Positions 62,597 to 64,000 of a DNA stretch of 64,000 bases are shown in pieces (positions within the stretch are counted from its first letter, which is position 1; each line of letters starts with the position of its first letter). This DNA is from Micromonospora sp. RHAY321 (GTDB taxonomy: Bacteria > Actinomycetota > Actinomycetes > Mycobacteriales > Micromonosporaceae). The position numbers and the translations under genes were made by a program. The notes beneath the pieces are model-generated. The model did no database searches and was not told the DNA's origin. It saw only the letters and a list, made by a program, of their open reading frames with translations. The stretch lies in NCBI RefSeq assembly GCF_023896955.1, contig NZ_JAMHIW010000001.1, forward strand, positions 248,001 to 312,000, given 5' to 3'.

Positions 62597-62710
62597 CATC
62601 GGCGCGGGCGGCCAGCAGGCCGAAGGGTGCGGCCGTTTCGGACCACAGAACGGTCGGCACAGCCGCATACGGGTCAACGGGCCACCAAACACCGGCCATG
62701 ATTCGAACGT

Positions 62711-62857
62711 TTGCACGATGCGGTGGTGGAGGACGTGGCGGGGCGCTGGTGGAACGGGATTTGGGGGCGTCTGGGCCGCCGGGATGTGTAGTTGACCCGG
62801 AGGTCAGGTAGAAGATCACCGCCCTTGCCGGAGATAGCGAGACCGGCCGGGTGCTGC
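62711..62857 (+). pseudogene. Cassette gene 3, second copy, destroyed
   Basis: Reads LHDAVVEDVAGRWWNGIWGR, then LGRRDV followed by TAG (62789-62791) where copy 1 has TGG. A frameshift and loss of homology follow. It is clearly a dead copy. Confidence 0.8.
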
Positions 62858-63451
62858 GACCGATGACCACATGCGGATCACACCGGGCCGGTCCGCCACC
62901 ATGATCGTTGACCCCGGTTGACCTGGAGTGGCACGGATTGCCCGGGGGTGGCCCTCCGCTGGAGACCACACGGCGAGGCCACATCCGGGAAGGATGAGAC
63001 CGCTAGCGCGACCACCGGAAGCTCGAATACCGGCCCGAGAGACCACAGCAGGAAGCCCATGCGACTCCTACCGCCCTTACCAGTCAGCGCAGACGACTCC
63101 AATCGGTCCCCCGTCCAACCGATGGCCGGCCGCCCGCAGAGGACGACAGACCAACCACTCTCCGTGGCACGCCAGCCTGCCGTACCCGATCGACCTCATG
63201 CAACCCCATCAGTTAGGCCAGCTTCGAACTAGGACGCGCCCTGGTCGCGGTGATCGACGTCGCACGTCCACAGCGCGGGACACGCCGGTCGATCTCGCCA
63301 GCCTGGTCTGGCTACCCATCAATTCCCAATAGGCGCCGCCCGCCCAAGCCGACGCGCGGCGCGCACTGCCGCAGTAGCTAGGCCTAGGGGCGGGTGGGTC
63401 TCTTCGCTCTGATTGAGCGCCGCATCGGCTCAACCGACGTCTCGCCGACGA
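62858..63451. other. Gene-free stretch right of the cassette
   Basis: Open frames on both strands have poor composition (Pro/Arg/Ser-rich). A palindromic TAGCTAGGCCTAGG cluster lies near 63376. No repeat, RNA or gene remnant was recognised. Confidence 0.4.
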
Positions 63452-64000
63452 TCAGGCCCTCACCGCGTGCAGCGGCGAGAGCTGTACGACGATCCTGGAG
63501 CCTGGCAGGCACTGGTAGTGGGCCTTGACGGGTGCTTTGGTTCGGGCTGCGACGCGCATCTCACCGATGTTGATCAGAGCCACGTGTGGTGCCCGGATGG
63601 CGACCGGGCCGAGTTTCATCCGGTGCGTGCCGCAGGTGACGGAGTAGCCGGCTCCCAGCATGCGTAGCTCGCCGGGCTGGTCTTTGTGCTGGCCTTGCAG
63701 GAAGGCGTCAATCGCTTCGGGCTTAACGGTGATGGTGAGCACGTCGTCGGTGAGCGTGATTGCCTGGCCGTCGAGCAGCCGTGCGGCCAGCAGCAGGTCG
63801 GCGCGCTCCGCTGCGGTGATTTCTTCGGGGACAGGGAACCGTTGTCCGGTGTGGGCCTGGATCCGGTCAAGCGCGGCTATTAGCTCGCCGTCGTAGCGAA
63901 GCGCCAGCAGGATCTGACCCATCTGCTCGGCGTCGTTGTCGACGGGCGTGCCTAGAGAACAGTCGTTGAGGCGGACCTCAAGCCGGTCGGTGGGCTCGGC
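63452..64000 (-). CDS. Hypothetical protein, 5' part beyond the window edge
   Basis: The minus-strand frame is open from the right edge (TDRLEVRLNDCSLGTPVDND) to a stop at 63452, 182 visible residues. The ATG at 63922 is internal, because upstream codons are equally protein-like. Segments such as AAERADLLLAARLLDGQAIT, LTDDVLTITVKPEAIDAFLQ and VAIRAPHVALINIGEMRV suggest a soluble mixed alpha/beta protein. I recognise no family; it has the style of integrative-element genes. Confidence 0.65.
   Translation of the reverse strand, partial: AEPTDRLEVRLNDCSLGTPVDNDAEQMGQILLALRYDGELIAALDRIQAHTGQRFPVPEEITAAERADLLLAARLLDGQAITLTDDVLTITVKPEAIDAFLQGQHKDQPGELRMLGAGYSVTCGTHRMKLGPVAIRAPHVALINIGEMRVAARTKAPVKAHYQCLPGSRIVVQLSPLHAVRA

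Larger units (their letters stand above)
62102..62857. repeat. Cassette copy 2 (homologous to 33091-33845), decaying
   Basis: The same order and orientation as copy 1. Here the first gene has lost its ATG (ACG), the second is intact, and the third has a nonsense codon and a frameshift. Similarity ends at about 62857. Direct copies 29 kb apart bracket the acylase-to-defence stretch. Confidence 0.85.

Noticed and set aside
1..64000. CRISPR array, rRNA, tRNA or integrase gene
   Set aside because: No regularly spaced repeats, no rRNA-like sequence, no convincing cloverleaf and no tyrosine or large serine integrase was found by reading both strands; a tRNA scan and profile searches were not possible.

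Overview
The window is high-GC DNA with frequent GTG starts and GGAGG-type ribosome binding sites. Its gene families (BTAD regulators, excalibur proteins, LamG/Rhs secreted polymorphic toxins, EACC1-type proteins) point to a filamentous actinomycete, most likely Micromonosporaceae. That placement is inference from gene style; no rRNA or taxonomic marker is present. Almost nothing here looks like core metabolism. This is an accessory region with many orphan small genes, decayed transposons and candidate conflict or defence genes.

Layout. 0-10 kb holds small orphan genes (DUF4262, YcxB-like, cupin, SUKH) mixed with a decayed IS5-family copy, a frameshifted IS110-family copy and another broken gene. 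Between 8.1 and 10.1 kb, three consecutive single genes are each bracketed by their own short inverted repeats. 10.3-14.4 kb is a two-gene operon: an Hsp70-like ATPase domain fused to membrane helices, then a membrane-anchored BTAD regulator. 14.6-17.2 kb is an IS607-type element (serine recombinase plus TnpB) inserted in an already broken gene. 17.2-27.9 kb is a polymorphic-toxin locus on the minus strand: a LamG-type secreted protein, a 2276-residue Rhs/HINT toxin and a small immunity candidate.

28.5-33 kb has a DUF4352 protein, transposon debris, a TmrB-like P-loop protein and a CoiA-like nuclease candidate. At 33.1-34.0 kb there is a cassette of three small genes with DnaA-box-like 9-mers upstream and a hairpin in the leader. 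A decayed second copy of this cassette lies at 62.1-62.9 kb. Between the two copies are a secreted HNH nuclease, a ligase fragment cut by a TnpB omega-RNA-like relic, a Tat-exported penicillin-acylase-family enzyme, an MFS permease and, from 42.5 to 62.0 kb, a stretch dense in defence-like genes.

That stretch contains a frameshifted AbiJ-NTD3-like/nuclease gene, a 1720-residue sacsin-type GHKL ATPase with a C-terminal DUF3883-like domain, an EACC1-like membrane pair and an HTH-STAND NTPase. It ends in a translationally coupled operon of a radical SAM enzyme, a DUF6375-like protein and a nuclease-like/NTPase protein. This last operon (56.6-62.0 kb) is my best candidate for a previously undescribed system: overlapping frames imply co-production, and the third protein has the build of an intracellular sensor/effector. 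A partial gene runs off the right edge. No integrase, tRNA, rRNA or CRISPR array was recognised.
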